A stretch of DNA of 64,000 bases from Paragorgia papillata (GCA_035771165.1 JAWNZC010000285.1:558001-622000); one strand, 5' to 3'. Shown: positions 27,690 through 38,967, numbered from the stretch's first letter. The notes: a model not told the origin generated them from the sequence alone. Made by a program: numbers and translations.

Positions 27690-28876
27690 TTCATTTCTGC
27701 GTTCATATGGCCCATCTATCTCAGAATCCCCTCTGCTCAACTTTGTTCTTCTCCCTTGTTGCATCGCTTTAATTTCTTCTGCAGTACCCAGTGGATCATC
27801 ATCCTCACTGGCCCCACTTTTCTTTGACTTGGTCATGGGTTTTCGTTTCTGTTTTTGTTTGCATGGACTACTTCCGGTCGGTTTAGGAATGGTCCCGCAA
27901 CCACCACGCTTGGTTACGGGGTATCGTGAAAATCCAGGTCTGAGGACTTTCCCTCACCTGATGTCTCCACTCTTCCAGCCAGGGGTTTCGAGTGACGCCT
28001 TGGAGTCCAAGAGGGGTTATATCTTCGCCTATTTGGGCAGGCCTTCCACCCCCCTGGATGGGTTGTGGTGTTGCAATAATGACAACGCCAGTACTTGTTG
28101 GTGGTATCACCCCCAGTTCCCTTACGACCTTGTCTGTGTAGATGTGGGCCATCTCGTTGGAGAGCTGCTACTACAGCTTTGCAACTGCTTCGTTAATTAT
28201 GGACTCTAGATTGTTATGTTCAGAGGTAGTTGCTATGGCAACCGTTGCACTTGTCTTGAGGAGATCCCCAACTTCTGTTGCCCCTTTTGCAATGCCAATT
28301 ATCACCAGTGAATCTTTTAATTTTCCAGTATCATCAAGGATCGCCTTATCCAATATACTCTCCCGGGCCCTATATCACGTATGGAGTCACGGAATTTTTC
28401 AGCTAACAAACGAGACTTTACTTTTGGTTCACGAAATTCAGGGTCTCTATATGCATTGTCATATGCTACTTCGAGGCGGTTATAATAATCGTCAAACTTC
28501 TCACCTGGTTGTTGACTGATGCTGCCCCAGTCTTGTTGATAAGCTTCCTGGGATTTTACCTTGGCATACTTTTTTCTTTCAACACCTTTAATAGCTCAGT
28601 GTCACTGGTTTGAACTTCGGTAGGTTGACGAATCGCCCAAACAAGCACACTGTCGGTCAATTGTGCCAATAACATGTTCGCTCGTGTTTCTGGAGTTGAC
28701 CACCGAACGGGCTTGTTGGTTTCACTCGTATTCGCTCGCTTTGCAACCGTCCACGCTGCCTCGAATTTATCAAATTCATCTGGTGTCACCTTGTTTCCAA
28801 ATGTTGCTTTCAGCTTCGTCTCGATAGGTTTCTCCTCGTTCGGCATGTCTGTCTCATTCTGCTGGCTCAGCTTCAA
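27690..28876 (-). pseudogene. Gypsy gag, degenerate
   Basis: The minus-strand piece 28556-28876 (KLKATFGNKVTPDEFDKFEAAW, ANMLLAQLTDSVLVWAI) resembles the capsid-like part of metazoan Gypsy gags. 28000-28110 carries a zinc-knuckle-like CHYC...WKACP in another frame. Frame changes are frequent between them. This would be the RNA-packaging shell protein if intact. Confidence 0.65.
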
Positions 28877-28901
28877 CTACGTGGGTTTCTTTTTTTATCC
28901 A

Positions 28902-28919
28902 AATATACGCTGCCACCAA
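28902..28919 (-). promoter_or_regulatory. Primer-binding site of the Gypsy element
   Basis: Read on the minus strand, TTGGTGGCAGCGTATATT starts at the LTR boundary. Its TGG start matches the CCA end of a tRNA. The tRNA species was not determined. Confidence 0.5.
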
Positions 28920-29079
28920 TGTGATAGTCGTTACTATACACGAAACACTTCAAATAACCTCGAACGTAAATCTATCTTTATTCGTCAAAAATGGCGGTCA
29001 GACAACAACACAACACACGAGGCTCACACGGAAAACCGCTGGCCATTAAGTTTACATGAAAATAGAGCTAACGCTCACA
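28920..29079 (-). repeat. 5' LTR of the Gypsy element
   Basis: This is the 160-bp copy identical by eye to 11854-12013. On the element's strand it is upstream of gag and should carry the promoter. Confidence 0.95.
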
Positions 29080-29083
29080 ATGC

Positions 29084-29464
29084 TGATTAAACATGGCGTC
29101 ATTTCGAAATAGTTGAAAACCATTAACATTGTACCTTTCATCTTCATTGAATGGACTGAATCGTGTTTCTGTAAATATTGATATATCACTGTTGGAGTAA
29201 TTAAAGTCTTTTCTAACATCTTCAATCATTTTCAGTATGTTTACCTTCTCTTAATCGATTTAAAATTTCTGCAAAAACTCTGCTTTCTCTCTGTCTCATA
29301 ATTTCTTAAGTTCAAACATTCGAAAGTATTTTTTCCACAGATTTGGGGCCAGTATGCTATATTCTGAATTTTGGATATCATTGAAAACATAACCATCAAA
29401 TACAGGTTGTAACTGGAATAGATCTCTAATTGCAATTATGCTCCAAAATCTTCCTTGCTTCCCT
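29084..29464 (-). pseudogene. Helitron helicase remnant joined to EEP N-terminus
   Basis: Minus-strand text includes AIRDLFQLQPVF (PIF1-type motif III), then in a shifted frame EIMRQRESRVFAEILNRLREG (motif IV region). EEP text follows directly: NSDISIFTETRFSP, YNVNGFQLFRND. The C-terminal half of the helicase, including motifs V and VI, is absent between these, so an internal deletion fused helicase and endonuclease. The Gypsy cuts the EEP at 29079. Confidence 0.75.
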
Positions 29465-30820
29465 TTATATCTTTGAGTCGGTTATTGATTTGAACACTAG
29501 CTGGGATTGCAAGAGCGCTATGAATTGTGCTGCCTTTAATAATATATGCAGCTTTCCAGTTGGAGCCAATAGTAATATTTTTACCTGCTGAAAATCTTCA
29601 CCAGCACGTGAGTTATAGTATTTGAGTGCAGCTTGATAAACTGATTTTGTTAGGTGAGATTTACGCACACCTCCTCCTCCACTTAAGAAACAGTAAAATG
29701 GTTTGTCAGATGTTTTAATAAGGTGTAAAGCATGATAGAAAAACTCCTTTTGTTTTTTATTTAGTGATTGTACCATTGTTATGTACTCATCATCTTGCAT
29801 TTCATTTAAGAGAAGAGGTTCATTATTTAGTGATGTGGATGGGATACCAATATCATCTGATAGATCGTATGTTTCATTGAAGTCAGGGTGTAAATCAACA
29901 TTGCCCTCATTCTCATCTTGTAGTTCATCATGCTGCGTAACTGGTGCTATTGGTCCAAATTCATCGTCATGATCATCATCATGCTGGTCTAAATGGTGTT
30001 GAATTTCGTTCAAGTCATCTCCACAACCTGCATATTGACTCATCTGTTCAGCAATGTCATTAGCTAAAGCTATGTAATGTTCTTTGTAAAAAGAGTAATT
30101 TTTGATTAAATCGGTTGCTTCATTTCTCCATGGAGTGAAAAGCATAATTAGCTCACGATAATGCTTTTCTGGTTGAGATTCTTTATTAAACCAGACACTT
30201 CTAATGATTCTGGCGTTTAATCGCTTTTTAGTTTTCTTTCTTGTTTGAGTGATCTTTAAATATTGATCAGGTTCTTCATCATCATTATTTTCATCATCAA
30301 CCGCTGTTTCCATTGGAAGATTATCAACATCTAATTTTGTTGATTTTTTGTGGTGGGATTTCCCACATGAATCATACCATGCTGCCCAATCAGCTAAAGT
30401 GACACTTTGTAAGCAAGTGGGACGATCAACGTATCGTTGTAAAAGTCCACCTGAATGAATTTCTTCACTTTCATCTTCCATTTCTTCAATCTCACTCATT
30501 GGCTTTAAGAGTTGAACTCTTTCATCAGGAGGGGATGTGTTAATAAATATAACTTGACGTGATGATTTTCTCATTGGCAATTGGAGAACAATGTAAACTG
30601 TTTCTTGAGCACTAATTTCAACACTATTTAAAAATGTATTGCCAATGTCTCTTACTTGCTCTTTAATACTAGCATTACCTTCCTTAGCTTCAGCACAAGC
30701 TTTTCGCAATAATTCACTCATTCCTTTTTGTGCTTTCGAAATGTATGAGACTATGTACATTGCACAAGCATAAACATCAAGAACAAACTGGATGTCCATA
30801 TTAGCTTGCCATGCACTCAT
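29465..30820 (-). pseudogene. Helitron Rep C-terminus and helicase N-terminus
   Basis: The 451-codon open stretch begins near the Rep tyrosine motif (CAMYIVSYISKAQKGMSELL). An acidic linker follows, then NKKQKEFFYHALHLI and a Walker A-like GGGGVRKSHLTKSV. The usual GGAGTGKS is altered (V for T, R for G), so ATP binding is doubtful. Rolling-circle Helitron proteins use the tyrosines to nick DNA and the helicase to unwind it. Confidence 0.85.
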
Positions 30821-30899
30821 GCAGACATGCAGGGTTATAATTATTGACTCTTAGTTCATTTGGCATTCTTTTTAAAAATATGGTAGGACAATTAAGAGA

Positions 30900-31520
30900 T
30901 TATCTAATTGCTAAAATATAGTTTTCCTCTGATACAGTCAAATCATTCAGAAGTTGATGTAAGCTTATATCCTCTCCTTCTTTGAGATCATTTAGTTTTT
31001 TTGTGATATCTCTCCATGATTCTTTCAGTTTTTTTGTCTCAGTTGGAGAAAAACTGTTGTCTAAAGGATATAGTATTTTAGTTGTGCTCATTGGTGGTTG
31101 TGGATAATTGAACCTACACACATTCTTTGACCTTTTATGGCAAGTGTGAGAATGCCTGTGAGTCTGTCTATTTACTCTAAGATCAAACAATGCGGAATTA
31201 TTGTTTGGTTTTTGGCAAGTAATAATTTGATTAATAAATGATGTTAGATCATCATCCTTGTCAACTCCAAATACAGGAGCACCTTCTAGCCAGACTAGCA
31301 TGTGTATATGAGGTGAACCTCTTTGTTGATACTCTACTCTGTAAAACCAATCTGTAATTTTTCCTATAGGTGCAATGTTGCTGACTAAGAAATGTTTCAA
31401 AAATGTATTGAATTGATAGTCAAAATGTCTTGCACAAGTTACTGGGTCAATTTGAATTCATCTACATTTTTCATCCCAGTTTAGCTTTTCTAGCTCATCA
31501 TGTAGTCTCCATGGTCTACA
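30900..31520 (-). pseudogene. Helitron Rep HUH nuclease domain
   Basis: FYRVEYQQRGSPHIHMLVWL carries the HUH metal-binding pair (HIH), followed by a His/Cys-rich stretch (HRHSHTCHKR) and RFNYPQPPM, all typical of the Helitron-like N-terminal domain. Upstream (31400-31520) the frame continues through one TGA (near 31460) to CRPWRLHDELEKLNWD, where the LINE interrupts it. Confidence 0.88.
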
Positions 31521-31543
31521 AGTTAGATAGATAGATAGATAAC

Positions 31544-31955
31544 TTTATTTAAACACGCTTACAACGTCAACAAAAGCTGATTTCCACGATGGGCGTGTAC
31601 CACTGACCCACATATAACAGCTACACAGCCAACCACTCACATGTAACGGTTATACAACGGTTATATATAGGTCAGTGGAGTGCACACTAAGTAAAGAACA
31701 GATAATTTATATGTTATACTGAGTATAACTAAGTTATACTGAGTATAACTAACTATGTTATACTAAGTAACGGGTGTGCACCACTAACCTACATATAACA
31801 GTTTTAAACATTCACAGTTATATATAGGTCAGTGGAGTGCACATTAAGTAATGAGCAAGATAATTTATATACAAAATAATATATATAGTAAAAACTAAAT
31901 GTCAAGGCTATTTAGAAGTGTCAATATTTACATGGTCATTATATTTACATAAAAC
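31544..31955 (-). other. 3' untranslated region of the LINE
   Basis: Noncoding LINE tail. It contains two related 60-70 bp segments with ACATATAACAG and TATATAGGTCAGTGGAGTGCAC (in parts), plus short repeats of GTTATACTGAGTATAACTAA near 31710-31750. Confidence 0.5.
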
Positions 31956-33240
31956 TTATTCAAAGGTATGAGTAGCGATTTTATGTTTGAAGTATGACAG
32001 GGTCTTGCTCTCCCTAATTTCTGTGGGCAAAGAGTTCCATATAGATGCCCCATCATATATGAAACTCTTTTTCATGTTATTCGTACGCGGTTTTGGCAAA
32101 CAAACTGCATTTGAAGTATTCCGAAGATCGTAATCTGATTTTTCTTTCTTATAAGTAAAATATTTTGTTAGACTCTTTGGTCCCATGTTATTTAAAACTT
32201 TGAACATGATTTTAGCTTTTGATTTTTTTCTTTGCATTTGAAGAGGCTGCCACCCTAGTGCATTTAATGCAATCTATAATTCTAGCTGCTCTGTTATGGA
32301 GCTTCTGTAAACGCGTTGATTGAGTCGCACCAAATACATCCCATACTTCACAACAATAGTTGAAATATGGTTGAACAAGGGCATTGTAGATGGCAAGGAG
32401 AGTGTCTTTGTCAACAAATTCTCTTACATGTCGGAGAGCACCTAACCCTGATGTGATTTTCTTACAGATATGCCCAGTATTACTTTTCCATAACAAATGC
32501 TGGTCAACAGTCACTCCTAGCGCTTTGCTTTCAAACACTTGTTTAATCGAGTTATTTTCTATACTGACATTTGGTTGTGAGGCATTGCTTATCATTTGTT
32601 TTGAGCCAATTAACATAAATTCAGTTTTTGCTACGTTCAGACTAAGTTTGTTAGCTATTAACCATTTCCTTAGATTCTCGAAGTCAGAATTCATTGCAAT
32701 CTCGACATCATTTATTGTCTCACCAGAGGCTGTTAAGTTTGTGTCATCAGCAAATAATTGTGGTTTAGTTTCATTTAGGCATTCAGCTAAATCGTTTATG
32801 TATAATAAAAAGACTAGTGGCCCCAAGATCGAACCCTGGGGAACACCACATTTAATTTTTCGCCCTGATGAAACAATGCCATTAATTTGACATTTTTGGC
32901 TACGTTCTTCTAAATAAGATTTTAAGAGGGAAAGTGCTTTCCCTTTGATTCCATATAGCTCTAATTTTTTTAGCAAAATTTGGTGATCAACTGTATCGTA
33001 AGCCTTTTTTAGGTCTATGAATACTACTAAATTGAACAATTTTTTGTCCATATTTATATACCAGCTGTTTGTACAGTCTAGTAATGCAGTTGAAGTAGAA
33101 TGAAACTTACGAAAACCAAACTGATGTTCAGAAAGCAGCTCATTTTCTGTCAAGTAGTCATATAATTGATTATAGAGAATGCGTTCCATAATTTTACTTA
33201 TAGCTGGTAAAACTGAGATTGGCCTGTAGTTCCCAGGCAA
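31956..33240 (-). pseudogene. LINE reverse transcriptase
   Basis: Reverse transcriptase blocks are well kept: NYRPISVLPAISKIMER, HQFGFRKFHSTSTAL, FIDLKKAYDTVDH, GVPQGSILGPLVFLLYIND and catalytic QLFADDTNLT, then the LINE C-terminal region. One frameshift near 32225 separates the last 90 codons (IWNSLPTEIRES). Reverse transcribes the element RNA at the nick made by the EEP. Confidence 0.92.
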
Positions 33241-33944
33241 GTTCCGATGGCCATTTTTATAAAGCGGTGTTATCTAGCTATTTTCCATTCATTTGGAAAA
33301 GAACATAGTGTAATTATAAAGCGGTGTTATCTAGCTATTTTCCATTCATTTGGAAAAGAACATAGTGTAATAGCCTGATTAAAGATGAATGTTAATGAAT
33401 CTGAGATGATTGGTGCTGCAATCTTGAGAATTTTATTTGAAATTTTATCAATGCCAGTAGCTTTAGCACTGCAAAGGCCATGAAGTAGTTGATAAAGTAT
33501 GTCAGTTGTTATTGGCTTGAATACACTGAATTCTGACTCTGAACTCTTAATATAGTCCTGAAAGTTGTGATTTGAAGTATCAATTTTGCTAGCTAAATCA
33601 GGGCCTATATCAGTAAAGAAATTGTTAAAGCCGTCTGCAATGTCTTTAGTATTTGTCAGTTTATTTCCATTTATAGTAAGTTAATTTACTATTGTTGGTT
33701 TATTTTTCCGGCCTAGTAAGCTATTTATTGTTTTCCAAGCCTCTTTAGGATTGAACTTTTGACCAGCAATTCGCTTGGAATAATACTCTTTTTTAGCATT
33801 TCTTAATTCTATATTTGCTTTATTTCTGGCATTTTTATAATTTATCCAATCCATTTCAAATCATGTAATAATGGCTTTTCTTTTTAATTTATCCCTTGTG
33901 TTTATAAGCATTTTAACATTGCTTGTAACCCAGGTGAGTTTTTT
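33241..33944 (-). pseudogene. LINE linker region with a 57-bp tandem duplication
   Basis: Degraded coding sequence between endonuclease and reverse transcriptase with several shifts. 33260-33372 holds two adjacent near-identical copies of a 57-bp segment (AGCGGTGTTATCTAGCTATT and onward), which breaks the frame. Confidence 0.6.
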
Positions 33945-34950
33945 TTATTTTACTTTTTTTTGTTGAAGTGGTGCATGCTTATCTAAAATTTCAAAGAATA
34001 ATTGTTTCCAAATTTCCCACATAGTATCTGGATCATCGCCGAAAAAGTAAACATATTCCCAATGTTGATTTAGTAATCCATCAATGAATTTTTGATTATC
34101 AAAATTTTTCACGTTCCTAATCTCAACTATATTTTCTTGTTTCTTTTGAGTAACATATATTTTCCGAATTCCAAACACCAAACTATGGTCGCTGATTCCT
34201 GTATGGATAACACCAGAATCAGAGATTTTCTCTGGTTTATTTGTAATTATATGGTCAATGAGTAGATGTTGTCATGGTTACTCGAGTAGGTTCATCAATG
34301 AATTGAGATAACTGGTATACCTCAAGTAATGCTTTTAATTTTTTGGTTGGTGCATCAGACACTGTTTTTAACATATCACAGTTTAAATCACCAAGAATAT
34401 ATATCTCCTTGTTTTCATCATCCATAGCTTGGATTACATTTTCAAATTTATCAAAAAATTCAGATGGTGTATTTGGTGGTCTGTAAACTGTTGCGACAAG
34501 AAATGGCCGGCTATGTGGTTTAATAATTTCCACGCAAACAGCCTCTAATTCAGGAGGAATTAGATTTGACCTAATAATATAATTAATGGAGCTACGCAGG
34601 TAAATACAAACACCACCCCCATTTCTTGTACGGTCATTTCTGACAATGTCATAACCATCCAGGTTGATCATATTATCAGTTTTAGTTTCATTAAGTCTGG
34701 TTTCACTAAGACCTATTAAATCAATATGTTTGTTTTGCATTGAAAATCTCATTTCATCCAATTTCTTAGTTAAACTGACAATGTTAAGAAAAGCCATCTT
34801 AAAACCTCTTTCTTTAGGGATTGAATTCAGGGAAGTGTAAAAATCGCTACTCGTATTATTAACATCGTTAACATTATCATTATTTATATTAGGTATCAGT
34901 TCATCATTTGTTTGACATAGTTCAGATACATTATCCATTCTGTGTTCCAA
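33945..34950 (-). pseudogene. LINE EEP (apurinic-like) endonuclease
   Basis: Endonuclease blocks: KMAFLNIVSLTKKLDEM, IDLIGLSETRLNE (catalytic Glu), VRNDRTRNGGGVCIYLR, VATVYRPPN and ILGDLNCDM. The frame breaks at 34255, and ISDHSLVFGIRK (the SDH motif) continues in the next frame. This domain nicks target DNA to start reverse transcription. Confidence 0.88.
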
Positions 34951-36505
34951 TGACCATGAACTTTGGGTAAAAAATGGGGTTTTTTTCCATTTGAAAAATT
35001 CTGTATAGAACCTGTGGTTCTAACTTTATGCAATTTTACATATGAACAAAAAGCACTACCAAGTGCTTTATCGCCTAATCGATTTAGATGCAGTTTTGAG
35101 CCATTAAGTAGAGACTTAGTTATGTCGTTATTATTTATAAAAGTAACTTTATGCTCCAGGCATAAGTTTTCTAATAAAATATTAAAATTGTTTATTTTAC
35201 CTGAGTGGACCCTACCATCATACCTTTGGACAACACTGGAGACAGCAATCTTCTTTGTGTGGGTTTTCACCTCATTGATGAGCTCATCCATATCCTTTGC
35301 CACATATCTGCATCAGCATAGACCAAGTCATTGGTCCCAACATGAAGGATCACACTGTCATATTCATATTGTCCATCACTTTCACTTATGAATTTCTCTT
35401 TTATCTGCTTCACTTTGGCTCCACTGTATGAGTGACAGACTGTTTTGTTTCCAGCAGCCCGTTCAATCTTCTTGTTATCTATGTGTTTGACCATAGAGTC
35501 GCCTATTACAAGGGTGATTTTCTCTCTTTGTTTGGCTGTGTATGGGTTGGCTTTGGCTGGTGTCTTGGCTTTGGCTGGTGTCTTGGTTGGTTTTCCAGGG
35601 TTGTTTACTATTAGATTATTATGGTTTGAAGGAATAAATTCGTTCATGTGACTCGGCTCCTCTGCTTGTTCGTCAAGTTCTACAATCTCTGGAAAGCTTG
35701 TGAATTGGCTGTCTTCGATTACCAGTCCTGTGAATCTGTTTTGAACAGGGACTGTAGCTGTAGGTTTTGGTAAATCCCTTTTCCAATTTGAGCCTTTTCT
35801 GGTCTGGACTTTAAGCCACTCTTCTTGCTTGATATCCAAGACGGTTTTTATGTTGTTGTTTTCATTTTCGAGTGCCTCTACGGTTAATTTCAATGACTGT
35901 ATTTCGGCCGCCATCTTTGTTTGTTCTTCGATCAATGCTTTATTATTGGCCTCGTATTTTTCCGCTCGTGTATTTGTATCTTGGCTTTCTTTCTCGTGTT
36001 GTTCTTTCATTTCAAATACCAGTGTTAATATTTTTTCCAGTTGTACCTGATAGTGGTCTTCATTAACGCATGATGCGTTATTTTTATCTTCATTACCATC
36101 AGCCACTGCCACGTGCTTAACTCCTTCATCCTCGCTCGCCTCGTTGTCAATAGGGGTAATTTCATCGTCTTTCACGTTACCATAGCGTTTTAGATTATTA
36201 GAAAGGTAGTTTTCTTGATCATCTTTCACTACGATTAATCGTTGCTTTGATTTTCCTTGCCATTTCAACAGAAAGTCGCGATGAATAAATTATTTTGCCT
36301 CTCCGCCGGATGATAGCCATTTTCCGCTCAAATTTAAATTGCTTTTTATTAATTCTTGTAGGCCATTGTAGTCTCCCTTCCAAAACAATTCGCCTTCACA
36401 AATGTCTAAAAAGGTTGATTTTACCCTTTTCTCGTCAACAACGCCGTTTAAATCTTCTGTGATTGTTGGTGATGTGGAGCTCTCATTATTATGACTGTCC
36501 GCCAT
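34896..36505 (-). pseudogene. LINE ORF1 with SGNH esterase-like domain
   Basis: Starts at 36505, with an in-frame TAA at 36290-36292. A charged coiled coil follows (about 35820-36050), then LVIGDSMVKHID (SGNH block I), VILHVGTNDLVYAD (block III) and, after a frameshift near 35290, LHLNRLG (block V-like, where DxxH is expected). Esterase-type ORF1 proteins are known in CR1/L2 elements and bind membranes or RNA. It overlaps the start of ORF2. Confidence 0.8.
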
Positions 36506-36519
36506 CTTGTGTCAATGAT

Positions 36520-37116
36520 TGCCTAGTATTCGGAGCAAATGGATCCATTTTGTTTCTGCTGATGAAAAGCTGCAGAACAGAGATGCACGACCTAGTTGTC
36601 GGATCATAGCAAATAAATCTTTCTTTGTCTTTTCAAAGTATGGTGGAGAGCCTCTCAGTGCTCTTAGGAATTTATAGCCTTCATCATGTTGAATGAGTTT
36701 TTCTAAACCACCTTGTTTTAACTGACCAGCTGTTATTGTTCTATTATTGCCTTGTTTGCACTTTCCTTAAAGCAATTTGAGATTTTCCTAACAAAATTTT
36801 CATCTGTAGCTTTTTAGTTTTGAAAAAAATGTTTTCAACACACATGGCTGCTCTTCGGTCAGAGCTTCACAACTCTGATTTACAAATACCACTGTAGTAA
36901 ACACTAACTAACCGCTGTTTGTCTTCAGGTCTTTTCTGCCCTAAGAATATGCCTGGGTAGGCTAATTCTTCTGACTATTTATCTCGGAATATGCTAAGTA
37001 GTCTATTCCCTTCTCCAGGTGCAACATTATGAATTTGTTGTCGTTCACTGTCATTAAGAAAGTCAGTAGCTGTTAGCATACTATCACTGACTCCTGCAGG
37101 TATTTCTTCTTCATCT
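36520..37116 (-). pseudogene. Helitron-like N-terminal region, decayed
   Basis: Minus-strand reading in shifting frames gives FSSAETKWIHLLRILG and neighbouring helical text that precede the Rep block in Helitron proteins. Several stops are present. The LINE interrupts it at its left edge. Confidence 0.6.
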
Positions 37117-37434
37117 TCACTGAAACCATGACCTTGCATAAGATGGAGTTTTATTTTTTCTTAAATATTTGTTACAAGATTGGCAAAGCCACTCCAGATT
37201 GTTTACACTAATTATGTTATTTAGGTATTTGATTGAGTCAGGATTTGACAGGCGGATTTTTTCTGCTAGACTAACACTATGTTTGTACCATAATTGATCA
37301 CAACATGTACAAATGTAAAGTGGCCTTTGTGATACAGCATTGTGAAATTCAGTTATTATGTCAGTCACAGTCTTTGATTGTTGTATATTCTTGCACCTGT
37401 GATAGTCTTTTCTTCTTTGCGTCTGTTGATTCAT
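37117..37434 (-). pseudogene. Helitron CxxC zinc domain (DUF6570-like)
   Basis: This 105-codon piece contains VSQRPLYICTCCDQLWYKHSV and LEWLCQSCNKYLRKNK, two CxxC pairs in the spacing of a zinc domain that commonly lies between the repeats and the Rep domain of animal Helitron proteins. Its role is unknown. It follows the repeat array directly. Confidence 0.65.
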
Positions 37435-37960
37435 TTTGTCTAGCTACTTCCATCCTTTCACAGTTTTTGACTAGTCTTTTTTCTTTACTTTCAAAAGATT
37501 CATTTTGTCTAGCTACTACCATCCTTTCACAGTTTTTGAATAGTCTTTTTTCTTTACTTTCAAAAGATTCATTTTGTCTAGCTACTTCTATCCTTTCATA
37601 GTTTTTGACTAGTCTTTTTTCTTTTCTTTCAAAAGATTCATTTTGTCTAGCTACTACCATCCTTTCACAGTTTTTGACTAGTCTCTTTTCTTTATTTTCA
37701 AAAGATTCAGTTTGTCTAGTTTGTTTAACTGTCTTTTAACTGATTTTTGGCCAATCTTTTTACACTAGTCTGGGTAGATTCATTTTGTTTTGCTAATTTA
37801 AGTCTTTGACGATTTTTGGTTAATCGTTTCTCTCTACTTTCGGCGGACTCATTTTTTCGCCTCTCTCTGGCATGCTCACGTGCTTTTGCTAATCGTTTTT
37901 CTTTTCTTTCAGCAGATTCATCATCTGTCCTCTCTTTGTATTTTTCTCTACGCCTACTTT
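37370..37960 (-). repeat. STPR-type 23-residue repeat array in the Helitron protein
   Basis: About eight units of 69 bp; 37440-37735 are nearly identical units encoding VARQNESFESKEKRLVKNCE-like text, and 37740-37960 are more diverged (NESAESREKRLTKNRQR). This fits the 'score-and-three' peptide repeat, a DNA-binding module known from Helitron-like proteins and silkworm FMBP-1. A stop after KNQLKDS splits the array between two frames. Confidence 0.75.
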
Positions 37961-38795
37961 CTGTCTTGTTACTTATTTTGAAATTTTGTGTTTTGTCACT
38001 ATTTTGTGGGGCTACATTTTTGTGAAGTTCATTTTGATTGACAAATACACATCCATTGTTATGCAATAAAGTGGGATTGCAACTGTTTTGGGTTTCTAAA
38101 TTTATTAATTTCACTCCCTTGATTTCAAAGGGTGTGACAACATTTTGAATGTAAATGTTTTGAAAATATAGCACCAGGTTATCTAAAGATTCGATTGAAA
38201 TTAACACACATTGGCGAGATTGGTCTGGCATGCCATATGAATCTCTTGCATGACAGTCAAAGATTTTAAAGCTTTCATCAGACATCTTGAATACTGCTAC
38301 TGTGTTACAGTCAATGGTCAACAAACAATGTTGATAATTATATTGTGATTCGGAGAACAATTTATTAAAAACAGTTGTTAGGGAATAAAAAGGTTGATTG
38401 TCTTCAGTCATAAATATATCACCAGCAAAGGGGTCACTGTATTGTAAATGATAGAGTTTATCATGCACTGAAATCATTTCTGGAACATCGGTTAATAGTA
38501 AGAAGTCTTTATTTATAAAATTGGTAATAAAACTATAAAGGTTATTTCCTGCAGACAATATGGTATTCAAAAATGTTGAATCCCATGTAGTCATCTCTTT
38601 TATTTGATTATGTATTATTGCAGACAAAGATATGGCTACACATTGTTTACCTGCATTTTGTCCAAATATACTTACATTGCCTTGACTAAAATTAGCACAA
38701 ATTGTTTTTCTTGGATTAATTATCTAATGCAGAGCAGGACCTGGATTTTCCTCAATATCGTTTGCCATTATCAATAAAAGTGAAGCATACAGGTT
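37725..38795 (-). pseudogene. Helitron cysteine-peptidase-like domain with 2A-like leader
   Basis: Read leftwards: LYASLLLIMANDIEENPGP (2A-like, 38737-38793), an in-frame TAG at 38724-38726, INPRKTICANFSQGN, then FGQNAGKQCVAISLSAI with a candidate catalytic Cys and, about 110 residues on, SFKIFDCHARDSYGMPD with a candidate His/Asp pair. The Cys...DxH arrangement resembles herpesvirus-tegument-type or OTU-type peptidases seen in other Helitron proteins. The STPR repeats follow. Polinton B is inserted immediately before LYASL. Confidence 0.7.
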
Positions 38796-38967
38796 AGTAG
38801 ATAACCCCCCCCCCCCCCCATCCAGTGTCCAAAGGGATGCCGCCTCATTAATATTCAGCGTGACTCACGCACCGTGACTCACGCATGACTCACGCATGAC
38901 TCACGCCTGGGACATGATTGGGCAAGATTGGGATAATTATAGTATACATGAAGCTATATAAGCTCGG
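38796..38967 (+). repeat. Left TIR of Polinton B
   Basis: 172 bp, inverse of 52955-53124. It holds a run of 14-15 cytosines, four TGACTCA motifs (38861, 38875, 38886, 38897) and TATATAAG at 38955-38962 near its inner edge. The two TIRs seem to differ only in the C-run length. Confidence 0.95.
38861..38962 (+). promoter_or_regulatory. AP-1-like site cluster and TATA box in the left TIR
   Basis: Four TGACTCA motifs spaced 11-14 bp precede TATATAAG. This TATA box points toward PolB. The non-coding exon and 5'-UTR intron (39080-39176) begin about 120 bp downstream. TGACTCA is the AP-1/bZIP consensus; binding here is inference. Confidence 0.65.

Larger units (their letters stand above)
11854..29079 (-). 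mobile_element. Gypsy-type LTR retrotransposon carrying a nested Harbinger
   Basis: Two 160-bp LTRs (11854-12013 and 28920-29079) start TGTGA and end TCACA. The minus-strand interior has gag, DTG protease, YLDD reverse transcriptase, RNase H and DDE integrase in Gypsy order (integrase after RNase H). A purine-rich tract abuts the left LTR and a TGG-starting primer-binding site abuts the right one. Flanks show an imperfect 4-bp target duplication (ATGT at 11850-11853, ATGC at 29080-29083). Several in-frame stops and shifts make it defective. About 12 kb of it is the inserted Harbinger. Confidence 0.93.
31522..36515 (-). mobile_element. CR1/L2-like non-LTR retrotransposon, near full length
   Basis: On the minus strand it has a short 5' region, ORF1 with an SGNH esterase-like domain, EEP endonuclease, reverse transcriptase and a 3' tail of (TCTA)n microsatellite (31524-31543). 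It splits Helitron Rep sequence: SSAETKWIHLLRILG on the right and the Rep block on the left. Stops and shifts make it inactive. Target duplication is not clear. Confidence 0.85.

Noticed and set aside
31524..31543. Independent GATA microsatellite locus
   Set aside because: It abuts the LINE 3' end exactly and is best explained as the element's tail.
37305..37601. Plus-strand repeat protein of 98 codons
   Set aside because: It is the reverse strand of the Helitron STPR repeats; the minus-strand frame has the known repeat pattern.
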